This document shows positions 43,769 through 52,228 of a stretch of DNA of 64,000 bases, one piece after another. Position 1 is the first letter of the stretch, and the number at the start of each line of letters is the position of its first letter. Source of the DNA: Nocardia takedensis NBRC 100417 (GTDB lineage Bacteria > Actinomycetota > Actinomycetes > Mycobacteriales > Mycobacteriaceae); NCBI RefSeq assembly GCF_000308695.1, contig NZ_BAGG01000008.1:1-64000 (forward strand), written 5' to 3'. Below the pieces are notes generated by a model that had not been told where the DNA came from, searched no databases, and worked only from the letters and a program-made list of their open reading frames with translations. A program made the position numbers and the translations under genes.

Positions 43769-44704
43769 TCAAATTCCTGTCGTCGGTGTGGCATCAAGGT
43801 TAGTTGTGGCACAACGGAATCCGGTGTCGTCGTCGAGCATGAGCCGGTCGGCGTCGTTGAAGGCCGCGGCTGCGGCGGCTTCGAGCAGGGAGTGGAAGCT
43901 CGAGCCTTTGAGTTCGTATCGGCCGAGGGCGGTTTCGGTGGACAGCCATTCCCAGACGTTGCCCGCGAGGTCGTAGACGCCGTAGGGGCTGACGCCGGAT
44001 TTGTAGCGGTCGACGGGGGTGGTGGTGCCGATGGTGCGGTCGCGTTTGCAGTTGCATTTCGCTGGGGTGGCTTGGTCGCCCCACGGCCAGGTCGCGCCGC
44101 GGGTGCCGCGTGCGGCTTTTTCCCATTCATGGGCGGTGGGGAGGCGTTTTCCGGCCCAGCGTGCGTAGGCGCTGGCGTCGTCGTGGGTGACCCACACGAC
44201 GGGGTGATTGTTGATCTCCGGGGGTGGGTGGCGGCCGGTCCAGTGTTGCGGCGGTGGGTGGCCGATGGCGCCGACGAACAGGGCGTAGTCGCCGTTGGTG
44301 ACCGGGTAGGTGTCGATCCAGTAGTCGGGCAGCCATACGGGTTGGTCGAGTGGTCCGGACAGGTAGACGCTGTCGGGGATGCGGGTCATCCATCGTCCGT
44401 CGACGGGATGTCGGGCGCGGTCGGGCTGGACGAGGTCTTCGTCCTCGGGGGCTTCGGTGATGGCCTCGGCCGGTACCAACTGGACGAAGCGGGCGAGTTC
44501 GTCGGCGCTGAGTCGTTTGAGCGAGGTGTCGAGGGCGGCTTGGTTGACCGGGCGCGGCTCGATCTCGGCGCCCTTGGCCTCCCAGAGGGACACGCCGCGT
44601 GGGCTGACTCCCAGGTAGGCGGCGAAGTCGAGCAACGACATGCGCAGCGCGCGGCGCAGCGCCGTCACTTCGGCGCCGGTCCAGGGCTTCACCAGGCTGA
44701 TCAT
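43769..44704 (-). CDS. XRE HTH fused to formylglycine-generating-enzyme-like (FGE/SUMF1) domain
   Basis: 311 residues. Residues 1-70 are an HTH of actinobacterial type (WTGAEVTALRRALRMSLLDF; GVSPRGVSLWEAKG). Residues about 110-311 are FGE-sulfatase-like: YWIDTYPVTNGDYALFV, PVVWVTHDDASAYARWAGKR, LPTAHEWEKAARG, GVYDLAGNVWEW and TGFRCATT. The family oxidises cysteine to formylglycine or, in EgtB/OvoA-like members, does other iron chemistry. I could not confirm the copper-binding Cys pair of true FGE. HTH plus FGE in one chain is unusual and may be a sensor or an enzyme that binds DNA. Confidence 0.8.
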   Translation of the reverse strand: MISLVKPWTGAEVTALRRALRMSLLDFAAYLGVSPRGVSLWEAKGAEIEPRPVNQAALDTSLKRLSADELARFVQLVPAEAITEAPEDEDLVQPDRARHPVDGRWMTRIPDSVYLSGPLDQPVWLPDYWIDTYPVTNGDYALFVGAIGHPPPQHWTGRHPPPEINNHPVVWVTHDDASAYARWAGKRLPTAHEWEKAARGTRGATWPWGDQATPAKCNCKRDRTIGTTTPVDRYKSGVSPYGVYDLAGNVWEWLSTETALGRYELKGSSFHSLLEAAAAAAFNDADRLMLDDDTGFRCATTNLDATPTTGI

Positions 44705-44770
44705 TTCCGCGTCTACCCCTTCTCCTTGCGGTGGCGTATCAGCCTAGTGGCCTCCTGGCGCGGGGTGAGA

Positions 44771-45556
44771 CTAGATCCGCTGTGGCGGAATGGATTCGTA
44801 CTGAGCGCGCAGCTTCTCGACCACTTCGTGTTCGGGCCAGTGGTGCTCGTCGATGCTGATCACCGGCCGGACCCCGGTCGCGGCGTTGGTCGCTACGGCT
44901 CCGGCGTAGTCGGGGAGCTGGGTGAGGGTGACGTGCTCGGTGAGGACTTCTTCGTCACGGACCTGGTTGAGCAGTCGCATGGTGGTGCCGACGAGCACTT
45001 CGGCGTGCGGCCACACCAACTGGCCGTCGCGGCGGACGAAAGCGATGTTGCTGGTGCCGATCTCGGTGATCGTGCCGTCCGGCTCGGTGAACACGACGTC
45101 GTCGAATCCGGCGCGCTGGGCCAGTGCGCGCTGGTGCAGGGCACCGAAGAGTCCGACGTGTTTGACCCGCGGCAGATCTCGCGAATACACGACCGGTTGC
45201 AGACGCAGCGGGCCAGCGGTCGCGGACGGCGCGGACCGCATGGTGATCAGCACGTGCGGTTCGGCCGCGTCGCCGGGCCGGGCGAGGGTGAGCGCCGGAT
45301 CGTAGATGGTCACCCGCACGACCAGAGGCGCGGCGGCACCGCGGATGGCGTGGCGGACGTATTCGCGGACACGCTCGGTGTCCAGGTCGGCGGCGAAGAC
45401 GGTTTGACAGTCGCGGCGGAGGCGGTCCATGTGCAGGTTCAGGCCGCGTACCGCGCCGCCTTGCTCGACCCGCATCGAGGTGAAGTGTCCGTAGCCGACC
45501 AGCGCCAGCGACGCGAGATCGTCGGCGGTGACCGGGACGCCGTTGAGTTCTGTCAT
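44771..45556 (-). CDS. Class IV aminotransferase / aminodeoxychorismate-lyase-like PLP enzyme
   Basis: 261 residues, fold type IV PLP enzyme. LPRVKHVGLFGALHQR carries the candidate PLP lysine, and VFTEPDGTITEIGTSNIAFV is the family signature. It is somewhat short relative to branched-chain transaminases and closer to PabC or D-amino acid transaminase-like members. It may transaminate a building block or act as lyase. Downstream of the divergent promoter region at 45557-45829, facing the P450 operon. Confidence 0.82.
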   Translation of the reverse strand: MTELNGVPVTADDLASLALVGYGHFTSMRVEQGGAVRGLNLHMDRLRRDCQTVFAADLDTERVREYVRHAIRGAAAPLVVRVTIYDPALTLARPGDAAEPHVLITMRSAPSATAGPLRLQPVVYSRDLPRVKHVGLFGALHQRALAQRAGFDDVVFTEPDGTITEIGTSNIAFVRRDGQLVWPHAEVLVGTTMRLLNQVRDEEVLTEHVTLTQLPDYAGAVATNAATGVRPVISIDEHHWPEHEVVEKLRAQYESIPPQRI

Positions 45557-45829
45557 GCCGCCCAGTTTTCCACCCATCCACCGTCGTGCGGCAGTGGGCT
45601 ACTGCGGAAGTGCAGTGATGTTGCAGTGCGGTGCGGCGCTAGTGCAGTTCCCCATTCGGTGGGGTGTGCCGATGCTGAGGTGCATGAATTCCGCACTCGC
45701 CGTGGATTATCGCGCATTCACCGATGCCGCAGACCCAGGTGCGGAGCCTTCGTCGGGCGCTGAGCGCCTTTCCCTGTGCCGTCGTCGAGGACGGCTGTCT
45801 TGATCCCAACCGTACGAGGAATTCAGACC
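45557..45829. promoter_or_regulatory. Divergent promoter region with TGCAGT repeats
   Basis: Between the aminotransferase (leftward) and the P450 operon (rightward). AGTGCAGT is found at 45609-45616 and 45641-45648, with TTGCAGTG at 45621-45628 and an ACTGC...GCAGT inverted pair at 45601-45615. The 32-base period suits a dimeric regulator. The TetR protein of the rightward operon or one of the XRE proteins could bind here. A frame at 45672-45803 encodes a Cys-containing peptide without a ribosome site; I do not call it. Confidence 0.4.
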
Positions 45830-46366
45830 ATGATCACCCTAGAGCAACAGGCCGTCGATGAAGAGACCGACATCGCCGCGGCCGAGCGGATGAGCGAGCA
45901 GTACCGCGACGAGCACGACTTCGACACCACGGTCAGCAAGCAGGGACGCATCCTGCTGCGCACCGGCGTGGTGGAGGCCATTCAGATGCCCCGCGCCCTC
46001 GGGGTCCGGGTTCTCGAGGCGCTGGACAAGCAGGGCGTTGCGACCCCGGTCGTGGAGAACTGGAGAACCGATTTCCTGACCTTCCTGACGAGTGCGGCAC
46101 CGGCGGGTGACCAGCGGCCGGTGCACCTGATGCAGCGAGCATCGACGCCGGAGGTCCCCGCGCCGACGCTGGAGGTCGCCGTGGGCCTGTTCCAGGTGGC
46201 GGCGATCCGCACGGTCGGCGGCACGGAGCTGCCGTTGCCCGGCCCGGACGACCCTGTGCGCGCCTGGTTGCGGCGACCAACCGGCCGACTGGCGGAATTC
46301 AACCCGTTGGCCAAGCTGACCGTGGACATCGGTGCGGCCGTGCGGCAGCAGGAGGGCCGCCGGTGA
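45830..46366 (+). CDS. Unknown P450-cluster protein
   Basis: 178 residues starting MITLEQQAVDEETDIAAAER. The first 60 residues are helical and charged, the middle has alternating strands (GRILLRTGVVEAIQMPRALG), and the end is rich in Arg/Leu. GAGGA lies about 8 bases before the ATG. No family recognised. It is the first gene of the operon and overlaps the next by 4 bases, so it probably works with the P450s, for example as an adaptor or regulator. Confidence 0.6.
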   Translation: MITLEQQAVDEETDIAAAERMSEQYRDEHDFDTTVSKQGRILLRTGVVEAIQMPRALGVRVLEALDKQGVATPVVENWRTDFLTFLTSAAPAGDQRPVHLMQRASTPEVPAPTLEVAVGLFQVAAIRTVGGTELPLPGPDDPVRAWLRRPTGRLAEFNPLAKLTVDIGAAVRQQEGRR

Positions 46367-47637
46367 CGGCCCCGACTCAGGCTCGATGCCCGTTCGGTCC
46401 GGGGGCGGCGGTCGACGGCGAGGAGCGGGTGTCGCTGTATTCGGAGGAATTCGCCGCTGATCCACTCGCCGCGTACCGGGAGATGCGCGCGCAGTACGGG
46501 TCGCTGGTGCCGGTGTGGTTGGCGCCGGGGGTAGCGGCCACGTTGGTGGTCGGTTATCGGACCGCGCTGCGGGTCATGCACGACGAGGAGCATTTCCCGG
46601 CGGCCCCGTCGCGATGGGAGGAAACCGCCGACCCGAGCAGTTCGGTATTCGAGGTGTTGCGGGGGCGGCGCAACGGACTGCGCACGGCCGGACCCGACCA
46701 CAAACGGTATCGGGGCGCGATCAACGACGCGCTGACCGGGATCGACCGGTTCAGGGTGGAGAGGATCATCGATGACCATGCCCAGCTGCTGATCAACACC
46801 TTCTGTGAGGTGGGTCGGGCGGATCTGCGCGGTCAATACGCCTACCCGCTGACGTTCTGGGTGATGTGCGGGCTGTTGGGCCTGGCACCGGAGGACGCGC
46901 ATTCGGCGTGGGCGCAGATGGCGGCCATGCTCGACGGCGACGCCGAGGCAGGCCCGCGGTTCGGGGAGGCGCTGTATAAGGCCGTGCAGGCCAAACGCGC
47001 CGCGCCCGGCGATGACGTGATATCGCGGCTGATCGAGCATCCAGCGGGCCTCGATGATGTCGAGGTCGTCGAACAGACCGCGCTGTTGCTGGGTCCGGGC
47101 ACGGAGCCGACGTGCAATCTGATCACCAACGCGGTGCTGCTGACCCTGCGCGACGAACGGTTCGGCGGCGATGTGCACGGCGGATCACTCTCGGTCCGGG
47201 ACGCGATCGCCGAGGTGCTTTTCACCGACACCCCGCTACCGAACTTCGGGGCCACCTATCCACCGCAACCGCTGTTGATCGAGGACGTGTGGCTTCCTGC
47301 GCACCAGCCGGTGCTGATCAGTTACGCCGCCTGCAACACCGATCCCGCCGTCGACCAGCAGGGGATCGATCGGGACGGCAACCACTCTCACCTGTCCTGG
47401 GGCGCCGGGGCACACGCATGCCCGACACGGGCACGCGACATCGCCGGAATCATCGTCGCCCGCGCCGTCGAGCTGCTGATCGACGCCATTCCCGATCTCA
47501 CCTTCGCCGCCGAGGCACCGACGTGGCGCCCCGGACCCTTCCACCGCGCCCTGGCCGCGCTTCCGGTCACCTTCCAGCCCTGCCCACCCATGAATCTGGC
47601 GATGCCGCCGATGCACCCGAAGGAGAACTCCCGATGA
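46363..47637 (+). CDS. Cytochrome P450-like protein, tryptophan-variant heme motif
   Basis: 424 residues. The heme loop reads LSWGAGAHACPTRARDIA, where the common Phe of FGxGxHxCxG is Trp and the Gly after Cys-x is Thr. The I-helix LLLGPGTEPTCN keeps an acidic residue. Helices and length fit a soluble actinobacterial P450. The GTG at 46363 overlaps the previous stop. The next gene is another P450; tandem P450s in one operon suggest sequential oxidation of one intermediate. Confidence 0.85.
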   Translation: MTAPTQARCPFGPGAAVDGEERVSLYSEEFAADPLAAYREMRAQYGSLVPVWLAPGVAATLVVGYRTALRVMHDEEHFPAAPSRWEETADPSSSVFEVLRGRRNGLRTAGPDHKRYRGAINDALTGIDRFRVERIIDDHAQLLINTFCEVGRADLRGQYAYPLTFWVMCGLLGLAPEDAHSAWAQMAAMLDGDAEAGPRFGEALYKAVQAKRAAPGDDVISRLIEHPAGLDDVEVVEQTALLLGPGTEPTCNLITNAVLLTLRDERFGGDVHGGSLSVRDAIAEVLFTDTPLPNFGATYPPQPLLIEDVWLPAHQPVLISYAACNTDPAVDQQGIDRDGNHSHLSWGAGAHACPTRARDIAGIIVARAVELLIDAIPDLTFAAEAPTWRPGPFHRALAALPVTFQPCPPMNLAMPPMHPKENSR

Positions 47638-48881
47638 CACTGCACACCGACCTCCCGCCGATCGTGCTGACCGGCGCCGACTGGCCGGAGGAACTGGAGC
47701 GATCGCGGGAGCGCGGTCCGATCGCGCGCGTCGAGCTGCCCGGCGGGGTGCTGGCCTGGTCGGTGACCGACACGGCCGTCTTGCGGGCATTGATGAAGGA
47801 CCCGCGGATCTCCAAGGACGCGCACCAGCACTGGCCCGCGCTGCGCGACGGCGAGATCACCCCGGCATGGGCGATGTACGGGTGGGTCGCGGTACGCAGC
47901 ATGCTCACCGTGGACGGCGAGGACCACACACGACTGCGCCGGGTGGTCACACCGGCGTTCACCCCGCGCCGGATCGAGGCGATGCGACCGGGAATCGAGG
48001 CGATCACCGCCGAGTTGATCGAGGGCCTGTCCGCGATGCCGATCGGTGAAACGGTCGACCTGCGTGCGCTTTTCGTCAACGAGGTCCCGATCCGGGTGAT
48101 CTGCGAACTCATGGGTGTGCCCGCCAGCCCGGCCGCGGCGCTGTGCGCGTGCACCACCAAGATCCTCGACATCACCCTGACCCCGGCGCAGGCCGAAGCC
48201 AACCTGGGCGAGATGTATCAGGTGCTGGCCGAGCTGATCGCCTTCAAGGCGGACCACCGCGGCGAGGACGTCACCAGCACCCTGCTGGAGGCGTACGCCC
48301 GCGACGAGTTGTCGGACAAGGAACTCGCCGACACGCTCATGCTGCTGATCGTGGCCGGATACGAGACCACGACCCACCTGCTCGATCAGGCGATCGTGGC
48401 CCTGCTGCGCGACCGCACGCTGCTGTCGAACGCGATGGCCGGAGAGTTCACGTGGGGGGCGGTGGTGGAGGAAGTCCTGCGCCTCCAGCCGCCGCTGCCC
48501 CTGATGCCGTTCCGGTTCGCGGTCACCGACATCGATCTCGGTGACGGCTTCGTGATCAAGGCGGGCGACGTCGTGCTGGTCAACCTGGCCGCGGTAGGCC
48601 GTGACCCCAACCTGCACCGCACCCCGGAGCGGTTCGACCCCACCCGTGCCGAAGGTGGGCACCTGGCCTTCGGGCACGGCCCGCACTTCTGCGTCGGGGC
48701 ACCGTTGGCGCGCCTGGAAGCGACGGTCGCGCTCCCGGCGCTGTTCGCCGCGTTCCCGGACATGGAACTCGCCGCCGACCCGCAAGACCTCGCTCCTATC
48801 GCGAGCCTCGTGGTCAATGGCCACCTCCGCCTGCCGGTCACCCTGGGCGCCCGCACGCACGCCGCCCCGCGACCGGCATGA
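47634..48881 (+). CDS. Cytochrome P450
   Basis: 415 residues with canonical features: AGYETTTH (I-helix), EEVLRLQPP (E-x-x-R), FGHGPHFCVGAPLARLE (heme loop). CYP105/107-like soluble P450. The ATG overlaps the previous stop by 4 bases and the stop overlaps the next start by 4. No dedicated ferredoxin gene is in this operon; the ferredoxin fusion at 35040 may serve it. Confidence 0.93.
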   Translation: MTLHTDLPPIVLTGADWPEELERSRERGPIARVELPGGVLAWSVTDTAVLRALMKDPRISKDAHQHWPALRDGEITPAWAMYGWVAVRSMLTVDGEDHTRLRRVVTPAFTPRRIEAMRPGIEAITAELIEGLSAMPIGETVDLRALFVNEVPIRVICELMGVPASPAAALCACTTKILDITLTPAQAEANLGEMYQVLAELIAFKADHRGEDVTSTLLEAYARDELSDKELADTLMLLIVAGYETTTHLLDQAIVALLRDRTLLSNAMAGEFTWGAVVEEVLRLQPPLPLMPFRFAVTDIDLGDGFVIKAGDVVLVNLAAVGRDPNLHRTPERFDPTRAEGGHLAFGHGPHFCVGAPLARLEATVALPALFAAFPDMELAADPQDLAPIASLVVNGHLRLPVTLGARTHAAPRPA

Positions 48882-49345
48882 GCACGCCACCGCCGGCGGA
48901 GGCGCAGCCATTGCCGGAGAGCGAAAACAGCGACATCGACTACCCGCGAGTCGAGGCGATCATTGCGGAGATGACCGCCCAATTCGGCCGCGACTACACC
49001 ATGACGTTCGCTCGGGCATTCGAGGCTGCCAACCACGAGAAGGATTTGGCGCGCTACTCGAGCGAACTCGAAGCCGCGGTGGAGATTCTGATACTCGCGG
49101 GCTGGACCCGGAAGCAGAGCCAGGCCATAGCGCTCGGCCACGCGACTTCGGTGTACAACGCGATCGGCGAAGACCTGCAAGACCATGTCGACGCGGGCGG
49201 CACCCTGCCGGGTCAGTCCGACCGGGAACGAGTCGGCGCGAGCGCGACTCCGAACCACACCACCACATCGGCAGACTCGAACAGCACTGCGGCGCAGCAT
49301 GTTCGGTGGACCGGTGGCGGCCTCACGCGCGGAGCGCGGCAATGA
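48878..49345 (+). CDS. Hypothetical protein of the P450 operon
   Basis: 155 residues. A helical N-terminal half (IAEMTAQFGRDYTMTFARAF; LEAAVEILILAGWTRKQSQA) is followed by a Ser/Thr/Asn-rich tail. It is coupled at both ends by 4-base overlaps (ATGA). No known domain; possibly an accessory subunit of the neighbouring enzymes. Confidence 0.6.
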   Translation: MSTPPPAEAQPLPESENSDIDYPRVEAIIAEMTAQFGRDYTMTFARAFEAANHEKDLARYSSELEAAVEILILAGWTRKQSQAIALGHATSVYNAIGEDLQDHVDAGGTLPGQSDRERVGASATPNHTTTSADSNSTAAQHVRWTGGGLTRGARQ

Positions 49346-49713
49346 CCGCGGCGGTGCTCACTCGTCCCGCAGGGGGAGTCTCCGAGGACCATCATGAACG
49401 TCGCGGGTCGAGCGCGGGGTTCGTGCTCAGCGGCGTGCAGGTCGCTGTGCTGCGGGAACTCGAGGGCGCCGAGGCGGGCTGCCGTTCCGCCGATGTCGCG
49501 GCGGCGACCGCCGGAGGGCGGTCGATGCCGGTGGCGCGCGCGCTCACCACGTTGCAGGCGCGGCATCTGGTCCGAGGGCAGCATCAGAGCTGGGCTGATG
49601 GTGCGTGGGTGTGGTCGCTGACACCGCTGGGACAGCAGACGCTGCGAACGATGCGGGTCCTCGACGGGATGAGCGCTGTCGTCGAGATACCTCCGGCGGG
49701 CCGGGCGTGCTGA
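49342..49713 (+). CDS. Winged-helix MarR-like DNA-binding protein
   Basis: 123 residues. A disordered N-terminus is followed by a winged-helix pattern: VLRELEGAEAGCRSADVAAA, PVARALTTLQARHLVRGQHQ, WSLTPLGQQTLRTM. It is smaller than usual MarR proteins. It is translationally coupled to both neighbours and is probably a local regulator. Confidence 0.65.
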   Translation: MTAAVLTRPAGGVSEDHHERRGSSAGFVLSGVQVAVLRELEGAEAGCRSADVAAATAGGRSMPVARALTTLQARHLVRGQHQSWADGAWVWSLTPLGQQTLRTMRVLDGMSAVVEIPPAGRAC

Positions 49714-50348
49714 TGACGAATCCGGGCAAGCCGGTGCCGACGCGCGCCGAGAAGCAACGCGAAACCCGAGAGCGCCTGGTGACCGCGGCGGTCGAGCTGT
49801 TCTTCGTGCAGGGGTTCGAGGCGACCACCGTCGAGGCGATCGCAGCGCGCGCCGGCTTCACGCATGGCGCGGTGTTCTCGAACTTCTCGGGCAAGGACGA
49901 GCTGGGCGCGGCGGTCCTGGACCACGTGTACGGAGGTGTGATCAAGCGCCTGGGCCTGGTGCGCGTCGACACCGCCGACCAGCTGATCTCGGTCGTGTCG
50001 ACGTGGGCGTTCCTGGCGGCCACGCGAACGAGCTGGATCGAGCTCGAATTCTCACCCAAACCGCCGATACCCGCACCCGCACGCGCGATCCCGCTCACAC
50101 AACTGGTCACAGCACTCGGCGATTGGCTCGCCGACGCGGCCGAGCGGATCGGCGCGCCGCCCACCGACTGCGAGGTGACCGTCTCGCTGGTGGTGTGCGT
50201 GCTGCTGGGACTGGTGACCCAGCACCCGGAACCGGCCGACATCACCGTCGAGATGGTGCGCAGCTACATCGAACTCGCGTTGACCGACATCGTCGGTCCG
50301 CGACGACACGCTCCACCACCACCCACGCCGCAGCGGTCACCGTGCTGA
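49713..50348 (+). CDS. TetR-family transcriptional regulator
   Basis: 211 residues. The N-terminal HTH is typical (RLVTAAVELFFVQGFEATTV; IAARAGFTHGAVFSNFSGKD) and the C-terminal ligand-binding domain is helical. The ATG at 49713 overlaps the stop of the MarR-like gene by one base. It is likely a local repressor responding to a cluster intermediate; its operator may be the TGCAGT repeat at 45601-45648. Confidence 0.9.
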   Translation: MTNPGKPVPTRAEKQRETRERLVTAAVELFFVQGFEATTVEAIAARAGFTHGAVFSNFSGKDELGAAVLDHVYGGVIKRLGLVRVDTADQLISVVSTWAFLAATRTSWIELEFSPKPPIPAPARAIPLTQLVTALGDWLADAAERIGAPPTDCEVTVSLVVCVLLGLVTQHPEPADITVEMVRSYIELALTDIVGPRRHAPPPPTPQRSPC

Positions 50349-50433
50349 CCGTCGACGGCCAGGCCCGAGCCCGCCGCACGCGCTGACTCCGATCCCACCT
50401 ACCCGTAGTACGCACTGATAGAGGAGAACTCCG

Positions 50434-51375
50434 TTGACAACCATCGTCGACCCTTCCGCCGCCGCGACAGCGATTTCCGACCCGCCCGCCCTCGATGGCC
50501 TGGTGGTCGTGAATACCGACATAGCTTACGACCCAGACGATTTCGTGACCGTGATCCTCGCGGCGCGCCTGATTCCGGCGGGCCAGCTGGTGGTGGTGAC
50601 CGCCGATGAGGTCGGCGGACAGCGCGCGCTGTTCGCGCGCCGGGTGCTGGATTCGCTCGACCGCGCCGAGGTGCCGGTCATCGAGGGCATCGACCTCGGG
50701 GGCAAGCGGCGGCTTCTGGTCGATCCGGGTCAGGAGATCCCCGACTACATCCGCCCGCCGGCCGAGGAACGCGAAGACCGCCTCAACCGGCTCACCGAAT
50801 CCCTCACCGGCATCATCGAGGCCGCGCCGGGCCCGGTCCGGTGGGTTGGCTGCGGGCCGATGGCCGAACTGGCGGCACTACTCACCGCCGCACCGGAATA
50901 CGCCGAGCAGTTGATCGTCACCCAAATGGGAGGCTGGCTCACCGACTACCGGGATCCGCAGCGCGCGTCCCACAATTTCCACACCTGCATCGGCTCGGCG
51001 GCCCTGGCCCTGCGGATACTGCCACACCCGATCCTGGTGATGTCCGAGCACACCAACCACCCCAAGATCCGGGTGGTCGAGGACTGGCCGCTCGTGGACG
51101 CACTCGACGCACCGGACGCTCCGGAGTGGGCGCGGTGGCTGGCCACGCACCTGCGCCGCTGGTTCGCCATCAAAGACGGATCGTGGATGCACGACCCGCT
51201 GACCTTGAGCGCGGCGCTGGGGCTGCCGTTCGTGACATTCGCCGAGGAACGCATCCGCATCGGCGACGACACACGACTGTATCGCGATCAGGACGGGCGC
51301 CCGATGCGGGTCTCGGCCGAAGTCGACTACGACGCCTTCCTGCGGTGGATGCACCGGTGGGTGATGTCGTGGTGA
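50434..51375 (+). CDS. Inosine/uridine-preferring nucleoside hydrolase family protein
   Basis: 313 residues from a TTG start with GAGGAG 8 bases upstream. The N-terminal VVVNTDIAYDPDDFVTVIL contains the calcium-binding D...DxDD-type cluster of nucleoside hydrolases (variant of DTDPGxDD). QMGGWLTDY and a C-terminal aspartate region follow. It should cleave an N-glycosidic bond to ribose or a related group. In a biosynthetic operon it may release or tailor a nucleoside-like moiety. Confidence 0.8.
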   Translation: MTTIVDPSAAATAISDPPALDGLVVVNTDIAYDPDDFVTVILAARLIPAGQLVVVTADEVGGQRALFARRVLDSLDRAEVPVIEGIDLGGKRRLLVDPGQEIPDYIRPPAEEREDRLNRLTESLTGIIEAAPGPVRWVGCGPMAELAALLTAAPEYAEQLIVTQMGGWLTDYRDPQRASHNFHTCIGSAALALRILPHPILVMSEHTNHPKIRVVEDWPLVDALDAPDAPEWARWLATHLRRWFAIKDGSWMHDPLTLSAALGLPFVTFAEERIRIGDDTRLYRDQDGRPMRVSAEVDYDAFLRWMHRWVMSW

Positions 51376-51403
51376 GCGCTCCGGACGCGGAAGGCGAGAT
51401 CCG

Positions 51404-52228
51404 GTGAGCAGGGGAGTGGGGTCGGCTGCGGTGGCGAGCGACCCGCTCGACCCGTCGCGCGCCCAGTGCGGGCGGGTGCATGACGTGCTGCTCGGCGTCG
51501 GCAAGGATTCGTACTGGACGGATCTGCAAGTCGGCGAACAACTCGTCGCCGACGTGCCCGAATTCGCACCCGCGGCGCAGGCGGCCCGCATGTTCTTGGC
51601 CAGAGCCGTGCACGACCTGGCCGTCGAGGGCGTCGCTCAGTTCGTCGAGCTCGGCTCGGGGTACCCGTGCCCGCCGAATCTGCACGAGATCGCCCGCCGC
51701 GTGCGTCCGTCCGCGCGCACGATCTATGTCGACAGCGACCCGGTGGTGGCCGCCCACGGGCGCGCATTGCTCGCCGGAGAGCAAACGTTGTTCATCGGCG
51801 CCGACATCACCGACACCGACACGATCGTGAAAGAACTCACCGAGACGATCGATCCTGGCCTGCCGGTGGCGATCTGCCTCGGATTCGTCGCCGAGTTCAT
51901 TCCCGATCCCCGGACCGTCATCACCGCGCTCACCGCGATCCTTGCGCCCGGGTCGTGGGTGGTGCTCAGCCACGTCACCACCGACGACGACACCGGCGCG
52001 GTCACCCGCGCGACCGACATCTACCAGGCCAACGGGATCGACTTCCGGCCCCGCCCGCGCGAGGACATCGCCACGATCCTGTCCGGCTGTGACCTGTGGG
52101 AGCCGGGGTTGGTGCCCGTACACCGCTGGCGTCCGGACGCGGATCGGGCCGGGTTGGACGAGGCGGAGTTCGGGTGGGGCAGCCCGAACGGCGAATTCTG
52201 CCTGGCGGCGGTGGGGAGGCTGCGGTGA
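51404..52228 (+). CDS. S-adenosyl methyltransferase, DUF574/Methyltransf_19 family
   Basis: 274 residues. RVHDVLLGVGKDSYWTDLQV at the N-terminus matches the xVYDYLLGGKDNFxAD motif of this actinobacterial family; FVELGSGYPCPPNLHEIA is its SAM-binding loop, then TIYVDSDPVVAAHGRALL. Many genomes have numerous copies and substrates are unknown. The GTG at 51404 lies 28 bases after the nucleoside hydrolase; its stop overlaps the next start by 4. Confidence 0.85.
   Translation: MSRGVGSAAVASDPLDPSRAQCGRVHDVLLGVGKDSYWTDLQVGEQLVADVPEFAPAAQAARMFLARAVHDLAVEGVAQFVELGSGYPCPPNLHEIARRVRPSARTIYVDSDPVVAAHGRALLAGEQTLFIGADITDTDTIVKELTETIDPGLPVAICLGFVAEFIPDPRTVITALTAILAPGSWVVLSHVTTDDDTGAVTRATDIYQANGIDFRPRPREDIATILSGCDLWEPGLVPVHRWRPDADRAGLDEAEFGWGSPNGEFCLAAVGRLR

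Noticed and set aside
43595..45763. 722-codon rightward ORF over the FGE-like and aminotransferase genes
   Set aside because: It is the antisense shadow of two genes with clear domains on the minus strand. Only its first 200 bases could be an old gene piece; the rest has no domain and glycine/valine-rich shadow composition.
45672..45803. Short Cys-containing peptide ORF as a second RiPP precursor
   Set aside because: No ribosome site, no modifying enzyme next to it, and no leader-like composition.
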